Shown here: piece after piece, positions 8,993 through 19,300 of the stretch
How positions within the stretch are numbered: the stretch's first letter is position 1
How the letters are laid out: each line of letters opens with the position of its first letter
Assembly: GCA_040902885.1 (NCBI GenBank)
Contig: JBBDWK010000101.1
Coordinates: forward strand, 8,589 to 72,588
Length of the DNA: 64,000 bases
Direction of reading: 5' to 3'
From: JBBDWK01 sp040902885
GTDB lineage: Bacteria; Acidobacteriota; Terriglobia; Bryobacterales; Bryobacteraceae
The notes under the pieces: model-generated
Told to the model about the DNA's origin: nothing
What the model saw: the letters and a program-made list of their open reading frames with translations, nothing else
Database searches by the model: none
Position numbers and translations under genes: made by a program

Positions 8993-10261
8993 ATGAAGCA
9001 TGCTTGGATTTCACTGCTCGTGGCGTTTACTGCATCCCTCTTTAGCACGCCTGTTCCTGATGAAGCCGCCGGCCATCCTACCGATTGGCCTCGCTGGAGA
9101 GGGCCAAATGCCGATGGAGTGGCGGACGGCCGCACGCTTCCATTGAAATGGAGCCAGACGGAAAACGTCCGTTGGTCGGTGACGCTGCCGGGTTGGGGAA
9201 CCAGTTCGCCTGTGGTCTACGGAGACCGGCTCTTCGTCACCTCGCAAGTGGAACAAGGCGGAAAGAAATCACTGCTGACGCTGTGCTTGCGCCGGGACAC
9301 AGGCAAGGAATTGTGGCGGCATGACTTTGGGCTTGGCACAGATCAGCGGTCGCACGAGAAATCCAATCTTGCCGTGAATACCCCGGCCGTCACTGAGGAT
9401 GCGGTCTACGTCGCTTTCGGCAATTCGGATATTGCCCGCTACTCCCACGAAGGCGAACTGATTTGGGTCACTCGGTACATGGCCATATTCGGCGATCCCG
9501 GAATGGCATGGGGGTATGGAGTGAGTCCCCTCGTTCTGGAGGATTCCGTCCTGCTCCCGTGGGATCATCACAAAGGCCCTTGCTATCTGATTGGGCTTGA
9601 TAAACGAACCGGCCGGATTCTCTGGAAGAAAGATCGCCCCATAGGCACGAACCACACAACACCGCTCCTTGTAAAGCATCATGGACAGGCCGACATTCTC
9701 GTGTCCGGGAAGAACCGCCTCACTGCTTTTGACGCCCGGACGCACACCGAGTTGTGGAAATATGGCGAAGGCGAGGGGCCGTTCAACGGCGAAATCATCG
9801 TGAGTCCGATCTATGGAGACGGCATGGTGTTCTTGCAATTGTGGCGGCAGAGTCCAATCCACGCAATCCGACTTGCCGGCAACGGGCAGCCTCCGGAGTT
9901 GGTGTGGGTCAGCGAAAAGCCGGGGCCACAGGAACCATCGCCAATCTATTATCGAGGATTGTTGTACGCCCTGATGGACAACGGTGTGCTGGTCTGTCTC
10001 GACGGAAAGACCGGCAGGGAGATCTACCGGCATCGGCTGGGCGGCGCCTGCAACTCTTCCCCGATCGCCAGTGAGGGACGTATCTACCTGAGCAACAACG
10101 AGGGCACAACTTTCATAGTCAAGGCCGGACGCGAGTTCGAATTGCTGGGCACAAACACTCTTGGGGAGAGAATCACCGCATCACCTGCGGTTTCCGGAAA
10201 CGAATTGTTTTACCGAACCGACTCGCACGTGTACTGCATCGGAGAGCAAACCAGACGCTGA
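8993..10261 (+). CDS. PQQ-binding-like beta-propeller repeat protein, exported
   Basis: ATG 8993 starts a signal peptide (MKHAWISLLVAFTASLFS) after AAGGA; the frame upstream lacks a ribosome-binding site. 422 residues. The mature N-terminus DWPRWRGPNADGV is the usual opening of BamB/quinoprotein-like propellers common in acidobacteria and planctomycetes, followed by blade repeats such as SSPVVYGDRLFVTS, NTPAVTEDAVYVAFG, SSPIASEGRIYLSN and ASPAVSGNELFYR. Catalytic PQQ ligands are not evident, so it may be structural or a binding protein. No neighbour gives a pathway. Confidence 0.85.
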   Translation: MKHAWISLLVAFTASLFSTPVPDEAAGHPTDWPRWRGPNADGVADGRTLPLKWSQTENVRWSVTLPGWGTSSPVVYGDRLFVTSQVEQGGKKSLLTLCLRRDTGKELWRHDFGLGTDQRSHEKSNLAVNTPAVTEDAVYVAFGNSDIARYSHEGELIWVTRYMAIFGDPGMAWGYGVSPLVLEDSVLLPWDHHKGPCYLIGLDKRTGRILWKKDRPIGTNHTTPLLVKHHGQADILVSGKNRLTAFDARTHTELWKYGEGEGPFNGEIIVSPIYGDGMVFLQLWRQSPIHAIRLAGNGQPPELVWVSEKPGPQEPSPIYYRGLLYALMDNGVLVCLDGKTGREIYRHRLGGACNSSPIASEGRIYLSNNEGTTFIVKAGREFELLGTNTLGERITASPAVSGNELFYRTDSHVYCIGEQTRR

Positions 10262-10297
10262 TGCTCTATTGAACCTGGTTCGCGAGCTGCTCCCCGC

Positions 10298-10345
10298 TCA
10301 TTCATCCCGCAACGCTGTCCACGGATCGACTCGCGACGCTCGCCT
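10298..10345 (-). pseudogene. Relic: last 15 codons of an FtsX/MacB-type (ADOP-like) permease
   Basis: Reading the minus strand from about 10345, the frame RRASRVDPWTALRDE then stop matches the usual C-terminal tail of MacB-like ABC permeases (RVDPxxALRxE), abundant as 'ADOP' permeases in acidobacteria. Nothing upstream continues the gene; it is cut at the end of the epimerase gene. Very short, hence low confidence. Confidence 0.35.
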
Positions 10346-11297
10346 AACCCGGGCGCTGGTGTTGCTCCCGATACCACTCCAGCGTCAACCGCAACCCCTC
10401 TTCAAATGAAAATTGGGGTGCGTGACCCAGTTCTGCCACGGCCCGGGTGGTATCGGCCTGGGAGTCCCGCACATCGCCGGGGCGCGGCTGGCCGTATTGC
10501 GCCGGAATGTCCGTGCTTTCGAGTTTCTGCAGCAGCGCCCACGCTTGATTCAGTGAGATGCGGCCGCCGTTGCCCGCGTTGAAGACCTTGCCGGTCACGC
10601 CCGAAGCCTCCGCTGCCTTCAGGTTCAGCGACACCACATCGTCCACGTAGGTAAAGTCGCGCGTCTGCTCGCCATCCCCGAAAATCGTGGGCGGGCGGCG
10701 GTCGAGGATCGCTTTCATAAATACCGAAAGCACGCCCGAATACGGACTCGAGGGATCCTGCCGTGGCCCGTATACGTTGAAGTAGCGAAGAGAGACGGTC
10801 TCCAGTCCATAACAGGAGCTGAAGACGCTCGCGTAATACTCGCCTGTCAACTTTTGCAGAGCGTACGGAGATTTAGGCCGCGGAAACATGGTTTCTACCT
10901 TGGGCAGTTCCACCGTGTCGCCATAGGCCGAAGAAGACGCGGCGTAGACCACGCGCCGCACACCCGCGTCCTTTGCCGCGCGCAGCACCTGGAACGTGCC
11001 GTCGATGTTGCACTCGTGCGAAGGCGCGGGATCGTCGATCGAGCGGGGCACGGAAGGAATGGCCGCCTCGTGAAATACCACGGCCGCATCGCGCATCAGC
11101 CGCGCCATCCGATCGTAGTCGCGAACGTCGACCCGCTCGAAGTCCATTGGCCCACACACTCCCTCCAGGTTCCGTTCGGACCCGGTGAGCAGATTGTCGA
11201 TGACCACAACCCGCGAGGCTCCTCGCGCCAGCAGCCCCCGGACAATGGCGGAACCGATGAAGCCGGCTCCTCCCGTGACCACATAGCGATGGCTCAA
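10344..11297 (-). CDS. NAD-dependent nucleotide-sugar epimerase/dehydratase (extended SDR)
   Basis: Start taken at TTG 11297, which overlaps the stop of the upstream isomerase gene (TTGA) and has GGAG about 10 nt before it, giving 317 residues, the normal size for this family. Upstream extension has no support. Rossmann motif TGGAGFIGS is at the N-terminus, and YALQK supplies the catalytic Tyr and Lys, with SSSAYG providing the Ser. Close in pattern to UDP-glucose/UDP-GlcNAc 4-epimerases and dTDP-sugar epimerases; the substrate cannot be told from sequence alone. Last gene of a three-gene operon with a sugar isomerase-like protein and a glycosyltransferase, so a role in surface glycan synthesis is likely. 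Confidence 0.88.
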   Translation of the reverse strand: MSHRYVVTGGAGFIGSAIVRGLLARGASRVVVIDNLLTGSERNLEGVCGPMDFERVDVRDYDRMARLMRDAAVVFHEAAIPSVPRSIDDPAPSHECNIDGTFQVLRAAKDAGVRRVVYAASSSAYGDTVELPKVETMFPRPKSPYALQKLTGEYYASVFSSCYGLETVSLRYFNVYGPRQDPSSPYSGVLSVFMKAILDRRPPTIFGDGEQTRDFTYVDDVVSLNLKAAEASGVTGKVFNAGNGGRISLNQAWALLQKLESTDIPAQYGQPRPGDVRDSQADTTRAVAELGHAPQFSFEEGLRLTLEWYREQHQRPG

Positions 11298-12130
11298 TCG
11301 GCTATCTCCGCGATCTGCCTGCTCAAAAACCGCAACGACTCGCGCGCGATATTCTCCGCCCCGGCGGTGAAGTCGAACACTTCGAGCGAAATCCATCCGC
11401 GATAGCCGCGCTCCGCCAGGACCCGGAACATCGGCCGGTAGTCGTAACAGCCGCTGCCGGGATGGCGGCCATCCAGCTCATTCACGTGGATGTGCCGGAT
11501 GAGGTCCATGTGCCGGTCCACAACGGCGGCGTGCGGATCGGATTCATCGGCGGCGTTGTGCGTGTCGAACATGGTCTGAATCGCCGGAGAGCCGATGCCG
11601 CGCACGATAGCGGCTGCTTCAGCGAGCGTATTCACAATGTCGCTCTCGCGCCGGGGCAGCGCTTCCACCAGAATGGTCACCCCGCGTTCCTCGGCATGCG
11701 GAGCTACCGAAGCCAGGCCGTCCACGTAACGCCGCGCAGCCTCCTCGGACGTGGAGCCGCCCGTCGAGGTCCGCTGTTTGGGCGACCCGAAAACCATAAT
11801 TCCTTCCGGTCCCAGGTCCGCGCACAGGTCGATCAGGTTATGGATGTGCCGCCAGCTTCTCTCGCGCAGCGCATCGTCGGGCGTAGTGACGTGCAGCCCC
11901 TTGGGACTGACCATCAGCCAGTGCAATCCCACGAAGTCGAGGCCTTCGGAGTCCATAATGGACCGGAAGCCTTTGCGTCTGGTGCTGGAGATGGCGGCGG
12001 GGTCTTCGGCCAGTGTGAAGGGCGAGATCTCGATGCCTTGATAACCCGCCTTGCGGATGGCCCGGCAAGACTCGGCGAAGTCCCAGTTCTCGAAGACTTC
12101 GTTACAAATGGAATGGCGGAATGAGGTCAT
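11294..12130 (-). CDS. Sugar phosphate isomerase/epimerase family protein (AP endonuclease 2-type TIM barrel)
   Basis: 278 residues, no signal peptide, cytoplasmic. Typical metal-site strand ends of the xylose-isomerase-like TIM barrel are present: ILVEALPR, FDTHNA, IHVNELDGRHPG and ISLEVFDF supply the Glu, Asp, His and Glu ligands. Such enzymes interconvert ketoses or inositol/tagatose-type sugars; no closer assignment is justified. It starts 18 bp after the glycosyltransferase stop and overlaps the epimerase start, so the three are translationally linked. Confidence 0.87.
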   Translation of the reverse strand: MTSFRHSICNEVFENWDFAESCRAIRKAGYQGIEISPFTLAEDPAAISSTRRKGFRSIMDSEGLDFVGLHWLMVSPKGLHVTTPDDALRERSWRHIHNLIDLCADLGPEGIMVFGSPKQRTSTGGSTSEEAARRYVDGLASVAPHAEERGVTILVEALPRRESDIVNTLAEAAAIVRGIGSPAIQTMFDTHNAADESDPHAAVVDRHMDLIRHIHVNELDGRHPGSGCYDYRPMFRVLAERGYRGWISLEVFDFTAGAENIARESLRFLSRQIAEIAD

Positions 12131-12148
12131 GGGAAGATCCAGTTTAAA

Positions 12149-13567
12149 CTACAGATCGCTTCGTTTGCGTGCCAGCAGAAGCAGCGAAAGACCGGACCAT
12201 GGCAGAACTCTATCCACGCGCCGCCACAGCCAGACTGTCTTGTCGAAGATCTTGAGTGTCACTTTATTGATGCGGGTCCGTCCCAGCAGGCGGCTGTTGA
12301 TCCACCAGGCCGGAGTGCCGATCTTGTTCCAATGGGTCGCCTTCTCCACCCGGAAGCCGGCGCCTTCCAGCAGCTTGCGCGCCTCCTCCGTGTGGAAGCG
12401 GCGCTTGTGTCCGGTGGCTTCGTCGAGCGTCCCGCGCAGCCTCGGCCCGCGCGGGACCAGAGCGAGCAGCGTGCCGTCCGGCTTCAGCAGACCGCGGATA
12501 CGGGCCAGAACGCCGGCGGGATCGTCGGTATCGGCCAGCACGTTGATCGCGATCACCGTATCGAAGCGACTGCCCTGCAGGCTCGCAAAGTCCGCGGGAT
12601 CGCCCGGATCGAGAGGAAGCACGCTCACGTTGGGCGTGCGCAGAAAACGGTTCCCGAGGGCGTGCAGATGCAGCGGGTCCTTCTCGGCGGCCACGTACAG
12701 CAGGCGCCTGGACAGGAGCCGCGCCGCGAGATTGCCGATCCCCGCGCCCATCTCGAGCACCGTATCGCCGACGTACGGCCGCAGGACTCCGGTGAGCCAG
12801 TTCAGATACTGCGGCGTGCCGGTGAGCGTGTTCAGGTGGCCGCGGCCATAGGGCGCCGAATACAAGTCGTCGATCAGCCAGAACTTGAAGATCACCCCCA
12901 GCGCCTTTACGCCGTCCTTCCAGCCGATCTTCTTGCCCTCTTCGTAGGTGCGCCCGTGATAGCTGATGGGCACTTCGTAGATGCGCAGCTTCCGCTTGGC
13001 GCACTTCATCACGATCTCGGGTTCGAACCCGAAGCGCTCGGAGCGGATGGGGATGCTCTTCAGCAGATCCGTCCGGAAGGCTTTGTAGCAGGTCTCCATG
13101 TCCGTCAGGTTGAGATTGCAGAACATGTTGGAGAGCAGCGTCAGCCCCTTGTTGAGCATGGAGTGCCAGAACAGCAGCACGCGCGTCTGCTCTCCCGCCA
13201 GGTAGCGGGAACCGAAGACCGCATCGGCGTGGCCGTCCAGCAGGGGACGCAGCAGGCGCGGATACTCCGCCGGATCGTACTCCAGGTCGGCATCCTGAAT
13301 CAGCGCGAAGTCGCCCTCGGCGCGTTCAATCGCGCTGCGCACCGCGGCGCCCTTGCCGCGATTCTTTTCGTGCCGGAACAGCCGGATTTCCGGCCGCTCG
13401 GCGGCCAACCGCTCCAGGATGGCGAAGGTGCCGTCCGTGGAGCGGTCGTCCACCACAATCAGCTCGCGCTCCAGGTTCTCCGGCAGTGGGGTCGAAAGCA
13501 CCAGCGAGATGCACCGCTCCACGACAGCGCGTTCGTTATATACCGGCATCAGGATGGAAAGCTTCAT
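12149..13567 (-). CDS. Bifunctional glycosyltransferase family 2 / class I SAM methyltransferase
   Basis: Start at ATG 13567 (MKLSILMPVYNE), where GT2 proteins normally begin; the longer open frame to 13819 overlaps the divergent oxidoreductase gene. 472 residues. The first about 240 residues are a dolichyl-phosphate-mannose-synthase-like GT-A domain: VVDDRSTDGT, DADLEYDP (DxD-type), then GSRYL and the later FGFEPEI and YHGRTYEEGKKI. The second half is a Rossmann methyltransferase with VLEMGAGIGNLAARL as the SAM loop. This fusion is known in bacteria and usually serves polyprenyl-linked glycan assembly. First gene of the three-gene operon. Confidence 0.9.
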   Translation of the reverse strand: MKLSILMPVYNERAVVERCISLVLSTPLPENLERELIVVDDRSTDGTFAILERLAAERPEIRLFRHEKNRGKGAAVRSAIERAEGDFALIQDADLEYDPAEYPRLLRPLLDGHADAVFGSRYLAGEQTRVLLFWHSMLNKGLTLLSNMFCNLNLTDMETCYKAFRTDLLKSIPIRSERFGFEPEIVMKCAKRKLRIYEVPISYHGRTYEEGKKIGWKDGVKALGVIFKFWLIDDLYSAPYGRGHLNTLTGTPQYLNWLTGVLRPYVGDTVLEMGAGIGNLAARLLSRRLLYVAAEKDPLHLHALGNRFLRTPNVSVLPLDPGDPADFASLQGSRFDTVIAINVLADTDDPAGVLARIRGLLKPDGTLLALVPRGPRLRGTLDEATGHKRRFHTEEARKLLEGAGFRVEKATHWNKIGTPAWWINSRLLGRTRINKVTLKIFDKTVWLWRRVDRVLPWSGLSLLLLARKRSDL

Positions 13568-13634
13568 TCGGCTGGACACCGGCGGGTATAATGATGGCGA
13601 TCCGTCATATTCGGAACGAAGATTGGAGTTGATA

Positions 13635-14771
13635 ATGAGCCATGATAGCAGTCGCCGCGATTTCTTCACCCACTCCGGCATAGCGGCCGGGGTTTCCCTG
13701 GTTGGCTTCCGCACGGCCTTCGGCGCGCAGGCAAATTCGGCCCTCTCCGTCGGGCTGATTGGCTGCGGGCGGCGGGGCACGCACGTGACCGGGCTGTTTG
13801 CGCAGAACGAGTTCGCCAAGGTGACCGCGCTGTGCGATATCTATGACGACCAGATCGCGGCCGCCAGCAAAAAGTTCTCCGGCGCGCGAACGTTCAAGAA
13901 CCTGCGGGATCTGCTGGCCAGCGACGTGGACGCCGTGGTCATCGCCACGCCGCCGTATCTTCACCCCGAGCACTTCGAAGCGGCCGTGAAGGCGCGCAAG
14001 CACATCTTTATGGAAAAACCGGCGGGAGTGGACGTGGCCGGGTGCAAGCGCGTGATCGAGGCGGGGAAGAAGGCCGACCCAACGAAACGGATTACGGTCG
14101 ACTACCAGCAGCGCTACGGCACGGACTATCGCAAGGCTTTCGAGATCGTGAAGTCCGGCGAGCTGGGCGCGATCAAAATGGTGCGCGCCTCGTGGCTGGG
14201 CGGCGATTTGCCGCGCCGCAGCGGCCATCCGAAGTCCGAGGAGAAGATGCGGAACTGGCTCTTCTACCGGGAATTTTCGGGCGATATCATCGTCGAGCAA
14301 AACTGCCACAACCTGGACGTCGTGAACTGGTTCACGGGAGCGCACCCCATCAAGGCCTCCGGTTACGGCGGGCGGCAAGTGCGCACGGACATCGGCGATA
14401 TCATGGACAACCTCGCCGCCACCTTCCATTTCGCCAATGGCCTGGTCTTCAGCTACAGCGCCAACCAGATCTCGAAGGGAGGGTTCAGCGACGTCTCGGA
14501 AACCTTCATCTGCGAGAAGGGCGCTGTTACCACATCGCGCCGCGGCTACAAGCTCTATGCGGGGAAAGAGCGCAACTCCCCACCCATTGAAGTAGTCACA
14601 AAAGGCGACATCACCAAGGACGCAGTGGACGAATTCATCCTCGGCGCCCGGACCGGCAAGATCGAGAACGCCTCGCTGAGCGCCGCGGAGAGCACCTTGA
14701 CCGCGATCATGGCCCGCGAGGCCATCTACACCGGCCGCGAGACGACCTGGGACGGCTTGATCCGATCCTGA
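13635..14771 (+). CDS. Gfo/Idh/MocA family oxidoreductase, Tat-exported
   Basis: ATG 13635 has GGAG 7 nt upstream; a GGGTATAAT -10-like box sits at 13585-13592. 378 residues. Tat signal SRRDFFTHSG, then the Rossmann loop VGLIGCGRRGTH and the family motif MEKPAGVD (Lys of the EKP catalytic motif). The C-terminal domain has VEQNCHNLDVVNWF. Exported NAD(P)-dependent sugar oxidoreductases of this kind carry a tightly held cofactor and are very common in acidobacteria and planctomycetes. Substrate unknown. Divergent from the glycosyltransferase operon with about 67 bp between starts. Confidence 0.9.
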   Translation: MSHDSSRRDFFTHSGIAAGVSLVGFRTAFGAQANSALSVGLIGCGRRGTHVTGLFAQNEFAKVTALCDIYDDQIAAASKKFSGARTFKNLRDLLASDVDAVVIATPPYLHPEHFEAAVKARKHIFMEKPAGVDVAGCKRVIEAGKKADPTKRITVDYQQRYGTDYRKAFEIVKSGELGAIKMVRASWLGGDLPRRSGHPKSEEKMRNWLFYREFSGDIIVEQNCHNLDVVNWFTGAHPIKASGYGGRQVRTDIGDIMDNLAATFHFANGLVFSYSANQISKGGFSDVSETFICEKGAVTTSRRGYKLYAGKERNSPPIEVVTKGDITKDAVDEFILGARTGKIENASLSAAESTLTAIMAREAIYTGRETTWDGLIRS

Positions 14772-14900
14772 GCCTCCGATTGTCTGGTACTTCCGATTTC
14801 GCTTGCCGGCGCGCGCAGTTCTGTACCCCTCACGCCGGCCTCTGAGGCCGATGGTCTGCCGATTGCTCTCAGTTGATGGTCTGTCAGCCTGGAAATCTGC

Positions 14901-16235
14901 ATGGAAATTCAGCCCATCGATTCGTGCCGCCACCGCATTCCGCGCGATGAACGCCGCGGGATGCGTACGGATGTGATTGTTTATGCCAGCGACAATCTGT
15001 TGGATCAGATCCGCAAGGACCTCTCGCTGGAGCAGGCCATGAACGTGGCCACTTTGCCGGGCATCGTCGGGCCGAGCCTCGCCATGCCGGATATTCATCA
15101 GGGATACGGCTTCCCCATCGGCGGAGTGGTGGCCACCGACTTCCAGTACGGCGTGGTCTCTCCGGGCGGTGTGGGTTTCGACATCAACTGCGGCGTGCGG
15201 CTGTTGCGTACCTCACTCAAGGAAGGCGAAGTCAGGCGGCGCTTGCAGCCCTTGATGGAGCAGGTGTTCCGCGATGTTCCGTCCGGCGCCGGTTCGACTG
15301 GACCCGTCAAGATCGGCGAGCGGCAACTGGACGAAGTGTTGCTTCAGGGCGCGTATTGGATGGTGCTCAACGGTTATGGCGAGAGCCGCGACGTGGAATT
15401 CACCGAAGCCGGCGGGGCGCTCGATGAAGCCGATCCGAACATGGTCTCGGCGCGCGCCAAGCAGCGCGGGCGTACGCAACTCGCGACGCTGGGCGGAGGG
15501 AATCATTTTCTGGAGATTCAGTACGTCGAGAGCGTATCCGACGACGAGGCGGCGAAAGCGCTGGGGATCGCGGCGGGGCAGGTGGTCGTCCTGATCCATT
15601 CCGGCTCGCGCGGCCTCGGTCATCAGGTATGCACCGACTACATGGCCGAAATGAACAGAGTGATGCGACGCTATGAGATCGCTGTGCCCGACCGGCAGTT
15701 GGCCTGCGCGCCGATTGCATCGCCGGAAGGACGGTCCTACCTGGCGGCGATGGCGGCGGCGGCCAACTTTGCATGGGCGAACCGTCAGGGGCTGACTCAC
15801 TTCCTGCGCGGCGCTTTCGGTCGGATCTTTGGCGGTGGCGTGCGGCTGGATCTGGTTTACGACGTTGGACACAACATGGCCAACCGCGAACGTCACATCG
15901 TGAATGGGCGCAAGCGCGACGTGCTGGTGCATCGCAACGGGGCGACGCGCGCCTTTCCGCCGGGCCATCGCGAGATTCCGGCCGGCTACCGGGAAGTCGG
16001 ACAGCCGGTGCTGGCGCCGGGAAATATGGGTGCGCCCTCCTGGATTCTGGTGGGCGCTTCGGGTGCGATGAAGGAGACCTTCGGGAGCGTGTGCCACGAG
16101 GCGGGCCGAATGATGAGCCGCACGGCCGCGCCGGAAGCGTACAAGAACGGAGACGAAGTCATCGAGGTGGTCCACGCCGCGGGCCTTGCGCGCAAAGTGG
16201 CTCGTTTGGCGCCCATGGGCGTGATTAAGGGTTGA
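14901..16235 (+). CDS. rtcB: RtcB-like RNA ligase with altered active-site motif and internal deletion
   Basis: 444 residues, shorter than the usual about 475-485. Metal ligands of RtcB are kept: DINCGVR (Cys97), GGGNHFLE (His202), LIHSGSRGLGHQ (His233) and YDVGHNMA (His324). The guanylylation motif, normally HGAGR, reads HEAGR at 399-403, so the nucleophile His399 stays but its neighbour is Glu. Directly after MSR (407) the sequence jumps to APEAYKNGDEV; the about 35-40 residues that normally follow the motif are missing. The C-terminus GVIKG is intact. The canonical enzyme joins 2',3'-cyclic phosphate and 5'-OH RNA ends with GTP and Mn2+. Whether this version is active is doubtful. No archease or RtcA neighbour is visible. 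Confidence 0.9.
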   Translation: MEIQPIDSCRHRIPRDERRGMRTDVIVYASDNLLDQIRKDLSLEQAMNVATLPGIVGPSLAMPDIHQGYGFPIGGVVATDFQYGVVSPGGVGFDINCGVRLLRTSLKEGEVRRRLQPLMEQVFRDVPSGAGSTGPVKIGERQLDEVLLQGAYWMVLNGYGESRDVEFTEAGGALDEADPNMVSARAKQRGRTQLATLGGGNHFLEIQYVESVSDDEAAKALGIAAGQVVVLIHSGSRGLGHQVCTDYMAEMNRVMRRYEIAVPDRQLACAPIASPEGRSYLAAMAAAANFAWANRQGLTHFLRGAFGRIFGGGVRLDLVYDVGHNMANRERHIVNGRKRDVLVHRNGATRAFPPGHREIPAGYREVGQPVLAPGNMGAPSWILVGASGAMKETFGSVCHEAGRMMSRTAAPEAYKNGDEVIEVVHAAGLARKVARLAPMGVIKG

Positions 16236-16350
16236 GGAACGAAAGCCTGCTTCGGGCGGCCCTTCGCAATGGCTTGGTGTATACTTCCGGTCGTTGGACG
16301 ACTCCAAACGGAAATCCGGGTATAATCAGGCCAAATAGGAGGGTAGCCGC

Positions 16351-19300
16351 ATGGCACGCCGCGTTTCTCTCTCCGTTCTGATTCTCGCCCTGGCCGCTTT
16401 TTCGCAAGGCGACCGAGGCACCGTCACCGGGCTGGTCATCGACCGCTCCGGGGCGGCTGTCGCTGGAGTGAAGATTTCGTTAGTCAACAATGACACGCAG
16501 TTGACCCTGGAGACGGCCTCGAATGAGGCCGGCAACTACCGATTCGTAAGCGTGCCGATCGGCCGCTACACCATGCGCGCTGCCGCTGCGGGATTTCAGG
16601 GATACCAGCGCGAGGACGTACAGGTGCAGGTGAGCCAGACTACCCCGATCGACGTCCCTCTGGAGGTCGGTGCGGTGACGGAGACCGTGACGGTTACCGG
16701 GGCGGTAGCGCCGCTGATCCAGACCGAGACCGCCGACGTTGGAATGGTGGTCCAGGCGAAGCAGTTTCTGGATCTGCCGCTGACGCTCGGAGGAGGCATC
16801 CGTAATCCCTCGAGCTTTATCCGGCTGTCGCCGGGCGTGAGCCCGCGGAGCACTTGGAACAAGTCGATCAGCGGAGGCGGATCGTTCCAGGACATGGTGT
16901 ATTACGACGGGATTGCGCTGAGCCGCGGCGACCTCTCGAATGACGGCGAGGTGAATCCGTCGGTGGAGGCGATTGCCGAGTTCAAGCTGATTGCCAATAA
17001 CTACTCGGCCGAGTATGCTCACGCGCTGGGCGGCATCACCAGCTTCACCATGAGGAGCGGCACCAACGAGGTGCACGGAACAGGATTCCACTTCCTGCGG
17101 AACGATAAACTGGACGCGCGCGGATTCTTCAGCCCGGAGCGGTCGCAATCCCAGCAGAACGAATGGGGCGGAACCATCGGAGGGCCGGTTGTGATTCCCA
17201 AACTGTATGACGGCCGAAACAAGACCTTCTGGTTCTTCTCCTTTGACCAGTTCTATATCCGCGGCGGACAGAGGAGCACACTGAACACGCTGCCGACGGC
17301 GCGCATGCAGGAGGGTGATTTTTCGGAGCTGGGCCGGGCGATCTTCGATCCGTCCACCACGAGGCAGCTTCCCAACGGGACGCTCGCGCGCGACCCGTTC
17401 GCGGGTGGCATCATCCCGCGGAGCCGCTGGAGCCAAGTCTCTACTTCGATGCTGCAGTTCCATCCGAAGCCGGAGCTGCCGGGCGTGACCGCCAACAGCG
17501 TTTCCCCGCTGCTCGCTCCCTGGCAGGACCACAGGCACGCGGGAGGAAAATTCGACCACCTGTTCAACTCCAATCACCGCTTGAGCGCGACGTTCAACGT
17601 GACGGACCGGCCAGCGCTGAAGTCGCGGGGTGGAGAAGGCGGCGGGCACATCGTGCCGGTGAATGACCCTTCGCAGACGGCGCTCGTCGGATATGTGGCG
17701 CAGCGGGTTACCACACGGGTGCTGCACGCCAATTTTGACAGCAACATCAGCCCGACCACGATCAACCATATCGGTCTGGGGTTCTCGCGGTTCCGCAATC
17801 CGTTCAAAACGCCGAGCGCGGATGAGGGCTGGACACAGCCGAATGGCGGCAAGCTGGGTCTGCGGGGATTGCAGTTCGACCAGTTCCCGCTGGTGCGGTT
17901 CGAGTCCGAGGGATATGCGTGGTACGGCGCGCGCAGCGCGACCGACAATTTCTTCAACACCTACACGGCACTGGATACACTGACCATGATCCGCGGCAGC
18001 CACACGATCAAGGTAGGGGCGGAAATGCAGTACCACCAGGACAATTACCGCAGCAGCAACGCCGGCGGCGGGGCGTTCCGCTTCATTCGAAACACGACGG
18101 GTAATCCGCAGGACCTGGCCCGCACAGGCGACTCCTGGGCCAGCTTTCTGCTGGGCGAAGTGCAGATGGGCGAAGGCTTCTTCCGGGCCACTGAGCCCAG
18201 CGGCCGGTATACGAACTGGGGCTTCTATTTCGACGATTCGTGGAAGGTGACGCCCAGGCTCACGCTCAACTTTGGCTTGCGCTGGGAGGTGATCACACCC
18301 CACGCGGACCGGGCCGGGAGATTGTCCTATATCGATCTCAGCAAGCCCAACCAGGAGGCAGGCGGCTTGCCGGGCGTCCTCGTGTTCGGAGGCGAAAAGG
18401 GTTTTGGCACGCGGCTGCTGAATAATCTTTGGGTGAACCCGGGCCCGCGTTTCGGGCTTGCCTACCGGATCGCGGACAACACCGTGATCCGTGGGGGCGC
18501 CGGCATCTTCTACTCCAATTACATCAACCAGGGACTGGGGCTGCCGGCGACAGGGTTTTCGACGCTAGCGACATTTGTCAGCGGCGATGGCGGTTTGACG
18601 CCGGCGTTCAACTGGGACGGAGGCTTCCCGCAAAACTTCCAGCGCCCGCCGAACTTCAGCCCCTTCCAGGCAAACGGCCTGAACGGGACGGCGGTGCTGC
18701 CGTCGGACTATTCGCTGCCCAGCAAGTTCCACTGGAGCCTGACGCTGGAACGGCAGTTCGCGGACGATCTGGCGATCAGCGCCTCGTACGTAGCCAACAA
18801 GGGAACGCACTTATACGAAACCCAACAGATCAACCAGCTCGGGGCGGCCGCGCAGCAGTTGCCGCTGACACTGCTGCGGGCGAACATAGCCTCGCCGCAA
18901 GCAGCGGCGGCGGGAATCCCCGAGCCATTCCCCGGGTTCACAACGCTGTGGGGCGGGAGAGCGACCGTAGCGCAGGCGCTGCGTCCATACCCGCAATATG
19001 CGGATGTGTCGATCTACGGGTCGACATATGGCAATTCGCACTACGAATCGTTCCAGCTCAAGGTGGACAAGCGCTACAAGGGCGGGCTGAGCGGGACGTT
19101 CGCGTATACGTGGTCGAAGTTTTTGAGCGACGGGCGCCAGTTTGACTCCTTTGCCGGCGGGCAGGACGCTTACAAGCGGGAGAACTCGTATCACGCCACG
19201 GACCTGCCTCACATGCTGACATTCAGCCTCCTGTACCGGCTTCCGTTCGGTGCGGGCCAGCGCTGGCTGTCTGGGGCCAGGGGCCCGGCTCGGGTGATGA

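Noticed and set aside
12332..13591. 419-codon plus-strand open frame
   Set aside because: Shadow of the glycosyltransferase/methyltransferase gene, whose motifs are unambiguous.
14836..14850. Hairpin CGGCCT-CTG-AGGCCG after the Gfo/Idh/MocA gene as terminator
   Set aside because: Only 6 bp of stem and no following T-run; not listed as a terminator.
16480..18303. 607-codon open frame antisense to the TonB-dependent receptor
   Set aside because: High-GC shadow frame: Arg/His/Val-rich, no motif, fully inside a gene with clear domains on the other strand.
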